Notes under the pieces: generated by a model
The model's database searches: none
Told to the model about the DNA's origin: nothing
The model's input: the letters and a program-made list of their open reading frames with translations, nothing else
Translations under genes and position numbers: made by a program
Shown here: one piece after another, positions 6,267-12,689 of the stretch
Position numbering within the stretch: the first letter of the stretch is position 1
How the letters are laid out: each line of letters begins with the position of its first letter
NCBI RefSeq assembly: GCF_039851965.1
Contig: NZ_CP156676.1
Span: 1 to 16,075, forward strand
Source: Pseudalkalibacillus hwajinpoensis
GTDB lineage: Bacteria > Bacillota > Bacilli > Bacillales > Guptibacillaceae
DNA length: 16,075 bases
Direction: 5' to 3'

Positions 6267-6579
6267 GGCTCCATAAAGAAGCCAGAGCTACGCCCCATAA
6301 TATAAAGGGACAGACCTGTTCCGGTTTATAATTTCCGGACTAAGTTTAAGAACGGAATATAAAGAGACAGACCCTGGGACAAAAAAAGGCTCCATAAAGG
6401 AGCCAGGGCTACGCCCCATAATATAAAGGGACAGACCATTACAAACTTTTATTTATGCTGTTCCGGTCCAGAATAAACGTAAATAGTTCCAAAAAAACAC
6501 AATAATAAAAAAGGCTCCATAAAGGAGCCAGGGCTACGCCCCATAATATAAAGGGACAGACCATTACAAACTTTTATTT
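6267..6579. repeat. Three spaced copies of a 50-74 bp repeat containing terminator hairpins (origin iterons or terminators)
   Basis: Units start at 6267, 6388 and 6513 (121- and 125-base spacing). Each reads GGCTCC-ataaa-GGAGCC, then GGGCtacGCCCC, then ATATAAAGGGACAGACC. Units 2 and 3 are identical for about 74 bases, through ATTACAAACTTTTATTT. Unit 1 is slightly diverged. The 17-base motif ATATAAAGRGACAGACC also occurs alone at 6221 and 6357, making five copies. Read leftward, each unit is a GGCTCC hairpin followed by a T run, hence tandem terminators directly after rep, whose stop codon abuts unit 3. Iteron-like regular spacing next to rep also fits origin repeats. The GGGACAGACC core recalls REP-like palindromes common in Bacillaceae. 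Confidence 0.75.
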
Positions 6580-7856
6580 TAAAGTTCTCTCTTAAGTTGA
6601 TCAATCCTATACACCGATACATTTAATAGCTCTGCTAATTCTTTACGACGTGCATTAGGATATTTATCTAATGCTTTTCTCAACAAAAAGAGCTTGTCCA
6701 GAGTTATATCCGTCTGTTCTTCCAAATACTGCTCTCGCTTCTTCACGCCCTCATTGCGGCGTTTTTCTCTTTTAGCAATAGTATTTCTCTTACGCTTCTC
6801 AAAACGGCCTATAAGCGTCTTAAAATGGCTCTGTTCATCTTCTGTAATCGCAAGCCACTCAATAAGCGTACTGTTTTTTAAATTGTACCCGGCTCCAGGG
6901 TAGCCTTTTTCTTTGGCCAAACGGTTGGCTTCTTCATTACTTTTCGCATCCCAGGCCTTTTGAGCGCTCTTTGTCGCGCGTAATACTTCTTTCTCTGGTA
7001 ATGGCTCTTTAAATTGAGAATTAAAAAAGAGCGTTTGATGTATCGCTTCGTCTGGATCGGCTAAGTAGCAACACTGCCAGTAGCGATATAAGAAGCATAT
7101 GAGTTCACGATATCCTTTCACATCGTAGTTCCTTAACTCAACGAGCTTTACGAGATCCAATAAACGCGCATGATGAAGAGAATATGTATTGAATAGCTGC
7201 TGCACTTTCTTAGGACGACCGCGTTTAGAGGGCGTTTTTTTCGTCTTCAGAACCGGTAAATACTCCTCTTGCAGCGTTCGTAACGCGTATCGGTAATCAT
7301 GCCGATATTCTACATGAACCTCTTCACCATTCTTCGAATTAATGCTACCGTCTATCCGAAAAACGCGCGCTGCATCACTCGCCTTAGCATCTCCACCGAA
7401 CTCTTTCAACTGCTGCAGTAAATACTGCTGAACAGCCTGCCATAGGGGGAGAGCTTTATAAGGAACTGGATCTATAAGCCAAATTAAAACCAGACCCTGA
7501 CCGGAGAAAATAATGATATTAGGTTCAGGAATTAACTGATCAAAAAACTCGAGCTGTAACTTTCCTAGAAGCCATTGGGGATCCAGATTCAATAAATAAC
7601 AGTCCGTATCAACATATAGGGACCGCAGCTCACGAATCGTCTCAATTTGTCGACTAGGTTTGTAAAACGTATTTTGACTAAAATAAATGTCCTCACCGAG
7701 CCATTTAGACAGATGGTTGGCCAATTCATTCGGCTTATAATGGTATTGCTTAAATCCTGTCTTTGTTTTTCTTGCTAGGGTAATATAACCGGATGAATCC
7801 TTATGTTGAAACCATGTATGGTACTGTGCTTTTTTTAATATGTTGGCATTTTCCAT
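6579..7856 (-). CDS. rep: Plasmid replication protein, archaeo-eukaryotic primase (PrimPol/RepB'-like) type
   Basis: 425 residues from the ATG at 7856, chosen over the ATG at 7889 because ggggagg lies 8 bases upstream of it. Motifs typical of AEP primases of plasmids are visible: YVDTD (metal-binding DxD, D83/D85), FSGQGLVLIW (about 117-126, the strand normally carrying SxH but with no His here) and DAARVFRIDGSINSKNG (about 161-177). Residues about 220-228 are a basic AT-hook-like patch (SKRGRPKK). A region near 340-385 is strongly basic, and the end (ARRKELAELLNVSVYRIDQL) is a helix-turn-helix. The protein likely recognises the origin and primes replication. There is no rolling-circle HUH motif or Walker helicase. 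It is monocistronic, followed by terminator-like repeats. The missing SxH histidine is worth noting. Confidence 0.8.
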   Translation of the reverse strand: MENANILKKAQYHTWFQHKDSSGYITLARKTKTGFKQYHYKPNELANHLSKWLGEDIYFSQNTFYKPSRQIETIRELRSLYVDTDCYLLNLDPQWLLGKLQLEFFDQLIPEPNIIIFSGQGLVLIWLIDPVPYKALPLWQAVQQYLLQQLKEFGGDAKASDAARVFRIDGSINSKNGEEVHVEYRHDYRYALRTLQEEYLPVLKTKKTPSKRGRPKKVQQLFNTYSLHHARLLDLVKLVELRNYDVKGYRELICFLYRYWQCCYLADPDEAIHQTLFFNSQFKEPLPEKEVLRATKSAQKAWDAKSNEEANRLAKEKGYPGAGYNLKNSTLIEWLAITEDEQSHFKTLIGRFEKRKRNTIAKREKRRNEGVKKREQYLEEQTDITLDKLFLLRKALDKYPNARRKELAELLNVSVYRIDQLKREL

Positions 7857-7879
7857 AAAAAAATCCTCCCCAATAGTGG

Positions 7880-7948
7880 AAGGATTCATATACCCTGTGG
7901 TAGAATTAAAAGTAACTTATACAAATAAAAGGGTACAGATGAATCCTT
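7880..7948 (-). promoter_or_regulatory. Rep promoter region with flanking inverted repeats
   Basis: On the + strand AAGGATTCAT-a-TACCCT (7880-7896) faces AGGGTA-cag-ATGAATCCTT (7930-7948), two inverted 16-bp elements about 33 bases apart. Leftward, TATAAG (-10, rc of 7915-7920) with a weak TTCATC 16 bases upstream lies between or over them. They may be operators for autorepression by the Rep C-terminal HTH, or fold as a leader hairpin just before the ribosome binding site. No promoter for a countertranscript is convincing. Confidence 0.5.
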
Positions 7949-7961
7949 TTTAGTTGTCGAG

Positions 7962-7994
7962 AAAACCCCAAGCCGGCCAAAGCAGAGGGGTTTT
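7962..7994 (+). terminator. Intrinsic terminator pointing rightward, opposite the rep promoter
   Basis: AAAACCCC pairs with GGGGTTTT around a 17-base loop, followed by TT. No + strand gene precedes it. It could end an antisense RNA running over the rep leader, or insulate rep from leftward read-through. From here to 8328 there is no gene, only two more hairpins. Confidence 0.65.
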
Positions 7995-8119
7995 TTCATG
8001 TTTATATTCATTCTACCAAACTTTTAAAATAACTTCTCTAAGTTTTGGAAAACTAAAGTGAAATCTCAAATGCCTCAATCAATAGATTTTATAGATAACA
8101 AATACATAAATGAGATAAG

Positions 8120-8152
8120 AAAGCGCGCAAGCCATATTGGTTTGCGCGCTTT
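8120..8152. terminator. Bidirectional terminator
   Basis: AAAGCGCGCAA pairs perfectly with TTGCGCGCTTT (11 bp) around a 10-base loop, with flanking A and T runs on both sides. Confidence 0.8.
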
Positions 8153-8177
8153 TACATAATCATTGATTATCGGCATG

Positions 8178-8207
8178 AAAAAGGATCTTCGTTTGAAGAA
8201 CCTTTTT
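8178..8207. terminator. Second tandem bidirectional terminator
   Basis: AAAAAGG-a-TCTTC pairs with GAAGA-a-CCTTTTT around gttt. Together with the hairpin at 8120-8152 it isolates the spore-protein region from rep. The leftward coat gene ends at 8329, so this is its likely terminator. Confidence 0.75.
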
Positions 8208-8328
8208 TCTGCTGAATTAATACTATTATATTAATTAATTTTAATACCAGAGTATTTTTTCAAGTACACAGTTTTGAGCCCGGTACAATACCGAGTTCAT
8301 ACTAAACAAGTCACCAAACAAAATATTA

Positions 8329-9162
8329 TTAATGACTGTGTGGCGGATAGTGTCCACCACGGTCAATGTGGACTTGTTGATTTTGTAGAACTTTAAGTGT
8401 AATTTCAACCACCATTTTTTCTTCAATTTTAGTGAATGTACCTTCTTCAAAAGGAGCTTCCATGCATTCTCCGTTATGATTGAAAACAGTACCCATTTTG
8501 CGATCAAGAGCTTCATCATACTCAATAAATTTACTAGAAATTAATTCGCAAAACGGAAGTTCATTAAATACTTCTCCACTGATTTGGTCATATTGCGAAA
8601 AATCTGCAGAAAGCAGTTTTTCCTTTTGAGAGAATCCTTGTCCTTGAGGAAGCTTGCTTGCAGTAAAGAAAGTAAAGTCTCTTGTATCTGGATTAGACTC
8701 AAAATGAGGCTTGTTAAGGAAATCAATTTCTGTTACAGCTTCAAAAGGAATATCAACAGTTAGGGAGTGGATACTTGAAAGTACTTGATGACGATTAGAG
8801 TGTTTAGGAGTAGCATATTGAATGTTTTTACGTACAAAACCTTTAATAAAAAGCTTGTTGGTAGGAAGTAATAGACGGCATTGAGTCAATTTTAAATGTT
8901 TTTTGATTTTTTTAATTTCAAGTACTGGCTCAGGAAAATCAATTTTTGCATCCAGGTCGATTTGGATTGTAGTTTCACCAAGAACTACAGGGACTTTTGC
9001 GTAAGCTTTCTCAATGGCACGAGGCTCAACTGGTTTGTTATTAACTCCAGGTACTACTGAATTTTTTTGGCTTTTTTTTGGTTTAGATCCTGGATAATAA
9101 GGTTTTGAACTTTTGGACTCACTAGAGCCCTTTCTTTCATAGTTTTTCGAATCGTTTGACAT
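8329..9162 (-). CDS. Spore coat/exosporium-type protein with SPOCS (DUF3794)-like domain
   Basis: 277 residues from the ATG at 9162, which has aaaggagag 6 bases upstream; the longer frame to 9228 lacks such a site. Residues 1-55 are Ser/Lys/Pro-rich and disordered (SSESKSSKPYYPGSKPKKSQ). From about residue 65, KVPVVLGETTIQIDLDAKI, ILE-type strands, LTQCRLLLPTNKLFIKGFVR and KNIQYATP follow the pattern of SPOCS/DUF3794 and CsxC-like spore surface proteins. The C-terminal quarter ends in a His-rich tail (GGHYPPHSH). It would be made in the mother cell and assembled on the spore surface. It is monocistronic and leftward. The neighbours 9365-9610 and 11336-11554 have sporulation-like promoter elements, which supports the theme. 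Family assignment is from pattern memory. Confidence 0.65.
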   Translation of the reverse strand: MSNDSKNYERKGSSESKSSKPYYPGSKPKKSQKNSVVPGVNNKPVEPRAIEKAYAKVPVVLGETTIQIDLDAKIDFPEPVLEIKKIKKHLKLTQCRLLLPTNKLFIKGFVRKNIQYATPKHSNRHQVLSSIHSLTVDIPFEAVTEIDFLNKPHFESNPDTRDFTFFTASKLPQGQGFSQKEKLLSADFSQYDQISGEVFNELPFCELISSKFIEYDEALDRKMGTVFNHNGECMEAPFEEGTFTKIEEKMVVEITLKVLQNQQVHIDRGGHYPPHSH

Positions 9163-9364
9163 CTTATCTCTCCTTTTAAATAGATTACCTATATACTTGT
9201 AATATATTATCAAGGTAAAAAAATGCATGAGGTGAATCCCCCTGTCTATTAGCCTTTTTTTGGGGGGAGGAATCAGAAAATTGTTAGTTGATTATAGTGT
9301 ACTTGTACAGTCCAAGTGATAGATTCATCATAATTTATAATAAATCAGTAAAAGGAGGAATAAG

Positions 9365-9610
9365 ATGGGAAACGATAACAGGACCCGTAGAACAAGAGCT
9401 GTGGTAGATGTGGATGATGTAATTATTCGCGCTGAAAATATAGTTATTGTTGGAGACCGAAATAGAGAAGATAATAGCCAGGTAGCAGACATCGAGAGTT
9501 TTGATGATGGTGAATTGGAAAATGTGGATATTAGACGAAACAAATATTATCAGGATGATAGGCTGGAAGTATCGGAAGAAATTCATTACTATGGCTCTAA
9601 AAGAATATAA
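9365..9610 (+). CDS. Small acidic protein, paralogue A of a candidate spore protein pair
   Basis: 81 residues; ATG with aaaaggagg 7 bases upstream. The N-terminal half (TRRTRAVVDVDDVIIRAENI, then VIVGDRNRED) is strongly similar to the 72-residue protein at 11336-11554: both share RTRAVV-x-VDDVI, RA-E/D-NI and IVGDR. The C-terminus is longer and Tyr-rich (IHYYGSKRI). Alternating hydrophobic residues suggest two or three beta strands followed by a disordered tail. I know no named family. Upstream, CATAATTTA (about 9330) fits the sigma-K/sigma-E -10 pattern CATANNNTA, though the -35 is unclear. A mother-cell, spore-surface role is inferred from this and the adjacent SPOCS-like gene. Confidence 0.75.
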   Translation: MGNDNRTRRTRAVVDVDDVIIRAENIVIVGDRNREDNSQVADIESFDDGELENVDIRRNKYYQDDRLEVSEEIHYYGSKRI

Positions 9611-9665
9611 AATATAGATATAATAGGGTTTAATAGGATTCTGCCACTCTCTGGATTGTAAAAAA

Positions 9666-9694
9666 TAGGCAGGGTGGAAAATTCCACCTGCCTA
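9666..9694. terminator. Terminator between paralogue A and the second IS
   Basis: TAGGCAGG-g-TGGAA pairs with TTCCACCTGCCTA (13 bp, one bulged G). The T run is on the leftward side, so it also stops transcripts leaving the IS. It is 55 bases after the stop of the 81-residue gene. Confidence 0.7.
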
Positions 9695-9774
9695 ACTATA
9701 TTAAAGCTATTAATAAAAAAAGAAATCTATCTTCTTTAATATGTACCCTTTGTAAAGGACAGTTTAAAAAAAGT

Positions 9775-10653
9775 CTAAGCAGCTTGTGAAAGATGATCTC
9801 TGTATTGTACAGGGGTCATCTTTTTTCGATTCCATTGATATCTATGGTGGTTATAGTAGATCATGTATTGTTTGATTTCCTTGTGAACATCTTCTAATGT
9901 TAGGCATGCCTTAAAATAGGTTTCGTCTTTCAAGTGTCCAAAGAATGACTCGATTGGGGCATTGTCCCAACAGTTTCCTCTTCTAGACATTGATTGACGG
10001 AACCCAAGTCTTTTTACCATCCTTTGATATTCGGGATGAGTATAGTGAGTTCCTTGATCTGAGTGAATGAGCGCATCCTTATGTTTCTTGAATTTTCTAT
10101 TCTTCTTAAGTTTTTGGAGTGTATCTGTAGCTAAGTCCATGGTTATCCGGTCTGAGACATGATAGGCGAGAGCCTCTCCACTGGCCCCATCCAATATCAT
10201 TGATAAATAAGCTCTAGAATTTCTCCCAAAGCTCAAATAGGTGATGTCTGTTAATAGGACTTTCCCGGGCTCTCCTTGGTTGAATTGACGCTCTAATAAG
10301 TTAGGGGCCACTGAGTGTTCCTGGGTAGCTTTCATTAAACGTCTGTAAGGATTTGCTTTCCTAATAGGGCAGACAATATTATATTTTTTCATGATTCGTC
10401 GTATTCTTTTCAAGTTATAAATAATCTTAAATTTGCCTGCCAAGGTCATTTTTATTTGGCGTGCACCTTTTTTGCGTCGTTTATATCGGTATGCATTTAA
10501 AATGATCTCTTTTACTTCTTCATCCCTAGCTTCTCTGTGTTTTCTGCGTTCTTGTGCCTTAAGAGAAAAGTAATTATAATATCCACTTTTAGAAACTCCA
10601 GCTACTCCACAAAGGTATCTCACCATGTTTTTCAGCTGATATTTCTCAATCAC
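9775..10653 (-). CDS. IS3-family transposase OrfB (DDE integrase core)
   Basis: 292 residues. An N-terminal HTH_21 region (KKGARQIKMTLAGKFKIIYN, about 60-80) precedes the rve core. Catalytic acidic residues fall in LLTDITYLSF, LIHSDQGTHY and CWDNAPIESFFGHLKDE. The GTG at 10653 is only a nominal start: the same frame is open further upstream through the slippery site at 10725-10731, so the product is expected as an OrfAB fusion. The core is complete and no internal stop is seen. Confidence 0.94.
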   Translation of the reverse strand: MIEKYQLKNMVRYLCGVAGVSKSGYYNYFSLKAQERRKHREARDEEVKEIILNAYRYKRRKKGARQIKMTLAGKFKIIYNLKRIRRIMKKYNIVCPIRKANPYRRLMKATQEHSVAPNLLERQFNQGEPGKVLLTDITYLSFGRNSRAYLSMILDGASGEALAYHVSDRITMDLATDTLQKLKKNRKFKKHKDALIHSDQGTHYTHPEYQRMVKRLGFRQSMSRRGNCWDNAPIESFFGHLKDETYFKACLTLEDVHKEIKQYMIYYNHHRYQWNRKKMTPVQYRDHLSQAA

Positions 10654-10691
10654 GGAACGGATAAGAATAAACTTTTGGCTTGGCGAGAGGA

Positions 10692-11105
10692 CTACTTCTT
10701 TAGCCCCCTTTCCGCAAAACGAATCTTTTTTAAGAGTTCATTTTCAGCCTTAAGTAAGTTGATTTGTGCTTCCAGTCGAGCGTTCTTTTCATCAAGGGAC
10801 ATATCTCTTTCTCTAGGTCTCCCAGAATGGCCTTTCCTTGTGTCATTTAGCCCGATAACGCCATTCTTTTTATAAGCTGCACTCCACCTTTTACTTGCGG
10901 CTTGAATACGTGTCATTCCGATAATATTCGTATCAAATCCACACTCTTCAAAGATCTGCCTTGAGAACTTTCCTTTTTCCTTCTCAGCTATAAATATCCG
11001 TTTGAATTCATCCGTATACGTGATTGCCTTTGTGCTGAGCACTTTCACATAAGGATTAGTGGATAATTGTTTAATTTCTTTCTCTGTAAATGTCTTTTTA
11101 CTCAT
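10692..11105 (-). CDS. IS3-family transposase OrfA (helix-turn-helix subunit)
   Basis: 137 residues, longer than the OrfA at 2781. Residues about 30-90 hold HTH segments (TDEFKRIFIAEKEKGKFSRQ, then QAASKRWSAAYKKNG), and a zipper-like helix follows at about 100-130 (SLDEKNARLEAQINLLKAEN). Codons TTA AAA AAG near the end give an A AAA AAG slippery heptamer (complement of 10725-10731). A -1 shift there continues directly into the orfB frame without a stop. Confidence 0.93.
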   Translation of the reverse strand: MSKKTFTEKEIKQLSTNPYVKVLSTKAITYTDEFKRIFIAEKEKGKFSRQIFEECGFDTNIIGMTRIQAASKRWSAAYKKNGVIGLNDTRKGHSGRPRERDMSLDEKNARLEAQINLLKAENELLKKIRFAERGLKK

Positions 11106-11335
11106 GATGTTTTCCCCAGTCTATACAAAGTTGTCTATGTTTCATTATACAAAAAAGCACCCCATAGGTAGACTTTTTTTACGTGTCTACACTATAGGGT
11201 ACATTTTACTTCAAAGGAAGAGTCTTTTTATTGGTAAGGCTTTAAAAAACGGCTTTTTATACATGGTACTAGTACATTCATTTAAAAAAACAAATTCATA
11301 TAGTAAATTATCAAGTTATAAAGGAGGGAAAAAAT

Positions 11336-11554
11336 ATGGGATCCAATAGTAATGGTAGAACAAGAGCTGTGGTACTTGTAGATGATGTCATTGTCCGTGC
11401 TGATAATATTATTATCGTTGGAGATAGAGATAGAGATAACAATAACAATAACAATGGACAAGTTGCAGGAGTGACAGACAATTTTAGAAGATCTCCAGGA
11501 AATATTAAGAATGTAGTTGATGATATTCTGGATGAAGTTTGCAACCGTCGTTAA
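11336..11554 (+). CDS. Small acidic protein, paralogue B of a candidate spore protein pair
   Basis: 72 residues; ATG with aaaggaggg 8 bases upstream. Shares GRTRAVVLVDDVIVRADNII and IVGDRDRD with the 81-residue paralogue at 9365. The D/R/N-rich stretch (RDRDNNNNNNGQ) is encoded by short tandem DNA repeats (gatagagatagagata, then aacaataacaataacaat), a likely slippage hotspot. The C-terminus (NVVDDILDEVCNRR) is probably helical and carries one Cys. CATATAGTA upstream (about 11297-11305) fits the CATANNNTA -10 of mother-cell sigma factors. It is separated from its paralogue by the second IS and followed by a terminator at 11715-11739. Function unknown; spore-related by context only. Confidence 0.75.
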   Translation: MGSNSNGRTRAVVLVDDVIVRADNIIIVGDRDRDNNNNNNGQVAGVTDNFRRSPGNIKNVVDDILDEVCNRR

Positions 11555-11679
11555 CCTTAACTGGGACATGCTTGCTCTTTGATTATGATTTAAAAATTTG
11601 TCAGACTCTGAAGTTTTTTCCAAATTAACCCAACCAACAAAAACCTTTTTGAATAGTATGTAAAACATCTCTCCGTTTA

Positions 11680-11715
11680 GTCTTGTTCTTGATCTTGGTT
11701 TTGGTCTTGATCTTA
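11680..11715 (-). repeat. Six tandem hexamers (NTCTTG), remnant of a DQ-repeat coding tail
   Basis: GTCTTG TTCTTG ATCTTG GTTTTG GTCTTG ATCTTA. Read leftward it encodes D/N/E-Q dipeptides (DQDQNQDQEQD) ending at TAA, but an in-frame TAA lies just before it, so there is no intact gene. Such tails occur in some Bacillaceae spore coat proteins. It may be a fragment of one. Confidence 0.4.
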
Positions 11716-11739
11716 AAAAACGCTGATAAAGCGTTTTTT
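11715..11739 (+). terminator. Intrinsic terminator after paralogue B
   Basis: AAAAAACGC pairs with GCGTTTTTT around tgataaa, with a T run after it. Confidence 0.85.
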
Positions 11740-11749
11740 TTACAAATCT

Positions 11750-11777
11750 AGTTTACATAATGAAGCTTATTGGAAAT
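11750..11777. other. dif-like (pdif) site for host XerC/XerD recombinases
   Basis: AGTTTACATAA (11750-11760), 6-base centre TGAAGC, then TTATTGGAAAT (11767-11777). Compared with the remembered reverse complement of the B. subtilis dif site, the XerD arm matches 11 of 11 and the XerC arm 8 of 11, with the correct 28-bp layout. It lies between a terminator and a toxin-antitoxin operon. The likely role is resolution of plasmid multimers by host CodV/RipX, or a module junction. Confidence 0.65.
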
Positions 11778-11884
11778 GAATGATAATGAAAACTTTGATA
11801 TAATCATAAGTAAATACGTATATACAGTATAATGGTTTAACTTTTTACTGATTGAAGCATACTATGAAAGGGGAAAAAATTAAA

Positions 11885-12145
11885 ATGAGCGCGGTGAATG
11901 AAATGGAACGAAAAGTCATTAAAATGGGAAACAGCTTAGGGGTTAACATGACGGAAGCCTTGAAACGAATTGGAGCCAAAAAAGGCGATGCCTTGGCCAT
12001 TGAAATTGAAAATGGGGAAATCAAAATTAAAAAGCAGCAAACCAAAGTGGATCTTCCGGCAGGACTAAGCGAGGATTTTTTCGACGTATTAGAAAGTACG
12101 ATCCAAGATTATGACCAAACCTTAAAAGGGTTAAAAGATCGATAA
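11885..12145 (+). CDS. AbrB/MazE-type antitoxin of a Doc module
   Basis: 86 residues from the ATG at 11885, with aaagggg 11 bases upstream; the longer frame from TTG 11852 has no ribosome binding site. Residues about 6-50 form a SpoVT/AbrB swapped-hairpin DNA-binding domain (ERKVIKMGNSLGVNMTEALK, then GDALAIEIENGEIKI). The C-terminal tail (LSEDFFDVLESTIQDYDQTL) is the expected toxin-neutralising helix. The stop overlaps the toxin start (TAATG), which couples translation. TATAAT elements at 11799 and 11828, with the GTATATAC palindrome between them, are a likely autoregulated promoter. AbrB-type partners of Doc are less usual than Phd but known. Confidence 0.88.
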   Translation: MSAVNEMERKVIKMGNSLGVNMTEALKRIGAKKGDALAIEIENGEIKIKKQQTKVDLPAGLSEDFFDVLESTIQDYDQTLKGLKDR

Positions 12146-12555
12146 TGAGTGAAATTCGTTATGTAACGGAAGCAGAAACGGTCGCACTAAATCTGTATCT
12201 CATTCGCAAATATAGCCCAAGTGAAACAGCAGGGGTGAAAGATTCAGCACTCCTTAATTCAGCCATTAATCGACCCAAACAGTCCGTTTTAGGAGAAGAA
12301 GCTTATCCCTCTATTGCAGCGAAAGCAGCTGCCTTGTTTGAATCACTCGCTAAAAATCATGCTTTTCATAATGCGAATAAACGAACAGCTTTTACCGCCC
12401 TACTCCAATTTTTAAAATATAATCACTTCACATTAACGATGGAACCGAAACAAGCAGAGGATTTCACCGTAGATACAGTAAATCATAAGTACACGTTCGA
12501 AGAATTAGTTCAAACAATCGAAAATTATACGAAACCCATGCCTACTTCAAGCTGA
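12145..12555 (+). CDS. doc: Doc-family (Fic fold) toxin
   Basis: 136 residues. The signature HAFHNANKR (residues 72-80) fits the Fic/Doc motif HxFx(D/N)xNKR; the acidic position is Asn here, where classic Doc has Asp. Other Doc landmarks are the N-terminal IRYVTEAETVALNLYLIRKY and KDSALLNSAINRP. Known Doc proteins phosphorylate elongation factor EF-Tu and stop translation; the antitoxin relieves this. The ATG overlaps the antitoxin stop by one base. A hairpin and T run follow. The Asn variant at the metal-binding position may change activity. Confidence 0.92.
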   Translation: MSEIRYVTEAETVALNLYLIRKYSPSETAGVKDSALLNSAINRPKQSVLGEEAYPSIAAKAAALFESLAKNHAFHNANKRTAFTALLQFLKYNHFTLTMEPKQAEDFTVDTVNHKYTFEELVQTIENYTKPMPTSS

Positions 12556-12570
12556 AATGGGCATTTTTTT
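12535..12570 (+). terminator. Terminator overlapping the end of doc
   Basis: CCCATGCC near 12535 can pair with ATGGGCAT (12557-12564) in part, followed by TTTTTTT. The stem begins inside the last codons of the gene. Confidence 0.65.
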
Positions 12571-12632
12571 GCACCTATTTTTGAAGTTCAATTTTATCTT
12601 ACCTTGAAGGACATGTGATAGTGCCCAACCCT

Positions 12633-12669
12633 AAAAAAAAGCACCTGTATTCAAACTTCAGGCGCTTTT
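12633..12669 (-). terminator. Terminator of the leftward membrane-protein gene
   Basis: AAAAGCACCTG (about 12636-12646) faces CAGGCGCTTTT (12659-12669) with one mismatch. The T run lies on the leftward side. Confidence 0.75.
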
Positions 12670-12689
12670 CATAATTCAACTTATCGGAA

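Larger units (their letters stand above)
9742..11203 (-). mobile_element. Second IS3-family insertion sequence, 1462 bp, no target duplication seen
   Basis: Terminal inverted repeats begin TGTACCCT (left end 9742, and complement of the right end at 11203) and share TAAAAAAAGTCTA further in. Two leftward ORFs with a canonical A AAA AAG frameshift signal lie inside. Flanks are aata on the left and ttta on the right, so the usual 3-4 bp duplication is absent. It sits between two paralogous genes, so it may have taken part in a rearrangement. It differs from the element at 2701-3922 in ends and in protein sequence. Confidence 0.88.

Noticed and set aside
6221..6579. CRISPR array
   Set aside because: Only three units with spacers of about 70-75 bases, two of which extend the identity beyond the core; hairpin and T-run structure fits terminators or iterons.
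8070..8159. 29-codon rightward ORF (MPQSIDFIDN at its start)
   Set aside because: No ribosome binding site, and its end is formed by the GCGCGC terminator hairpin.
8241..8525. 94-codon leftward frame inside the end of the coat-protein gene
   Set aside because: Out-of-phase shadow of the 277-residue coat gene with no ribosome binding site; the same applies to 8541-8726.
11282..11668. 128-codon leftward frame over paralogue B
   Set aside because: It is the antisense shadow of the 72-residue gene, which has the better ribosome binding site and a paralogue.
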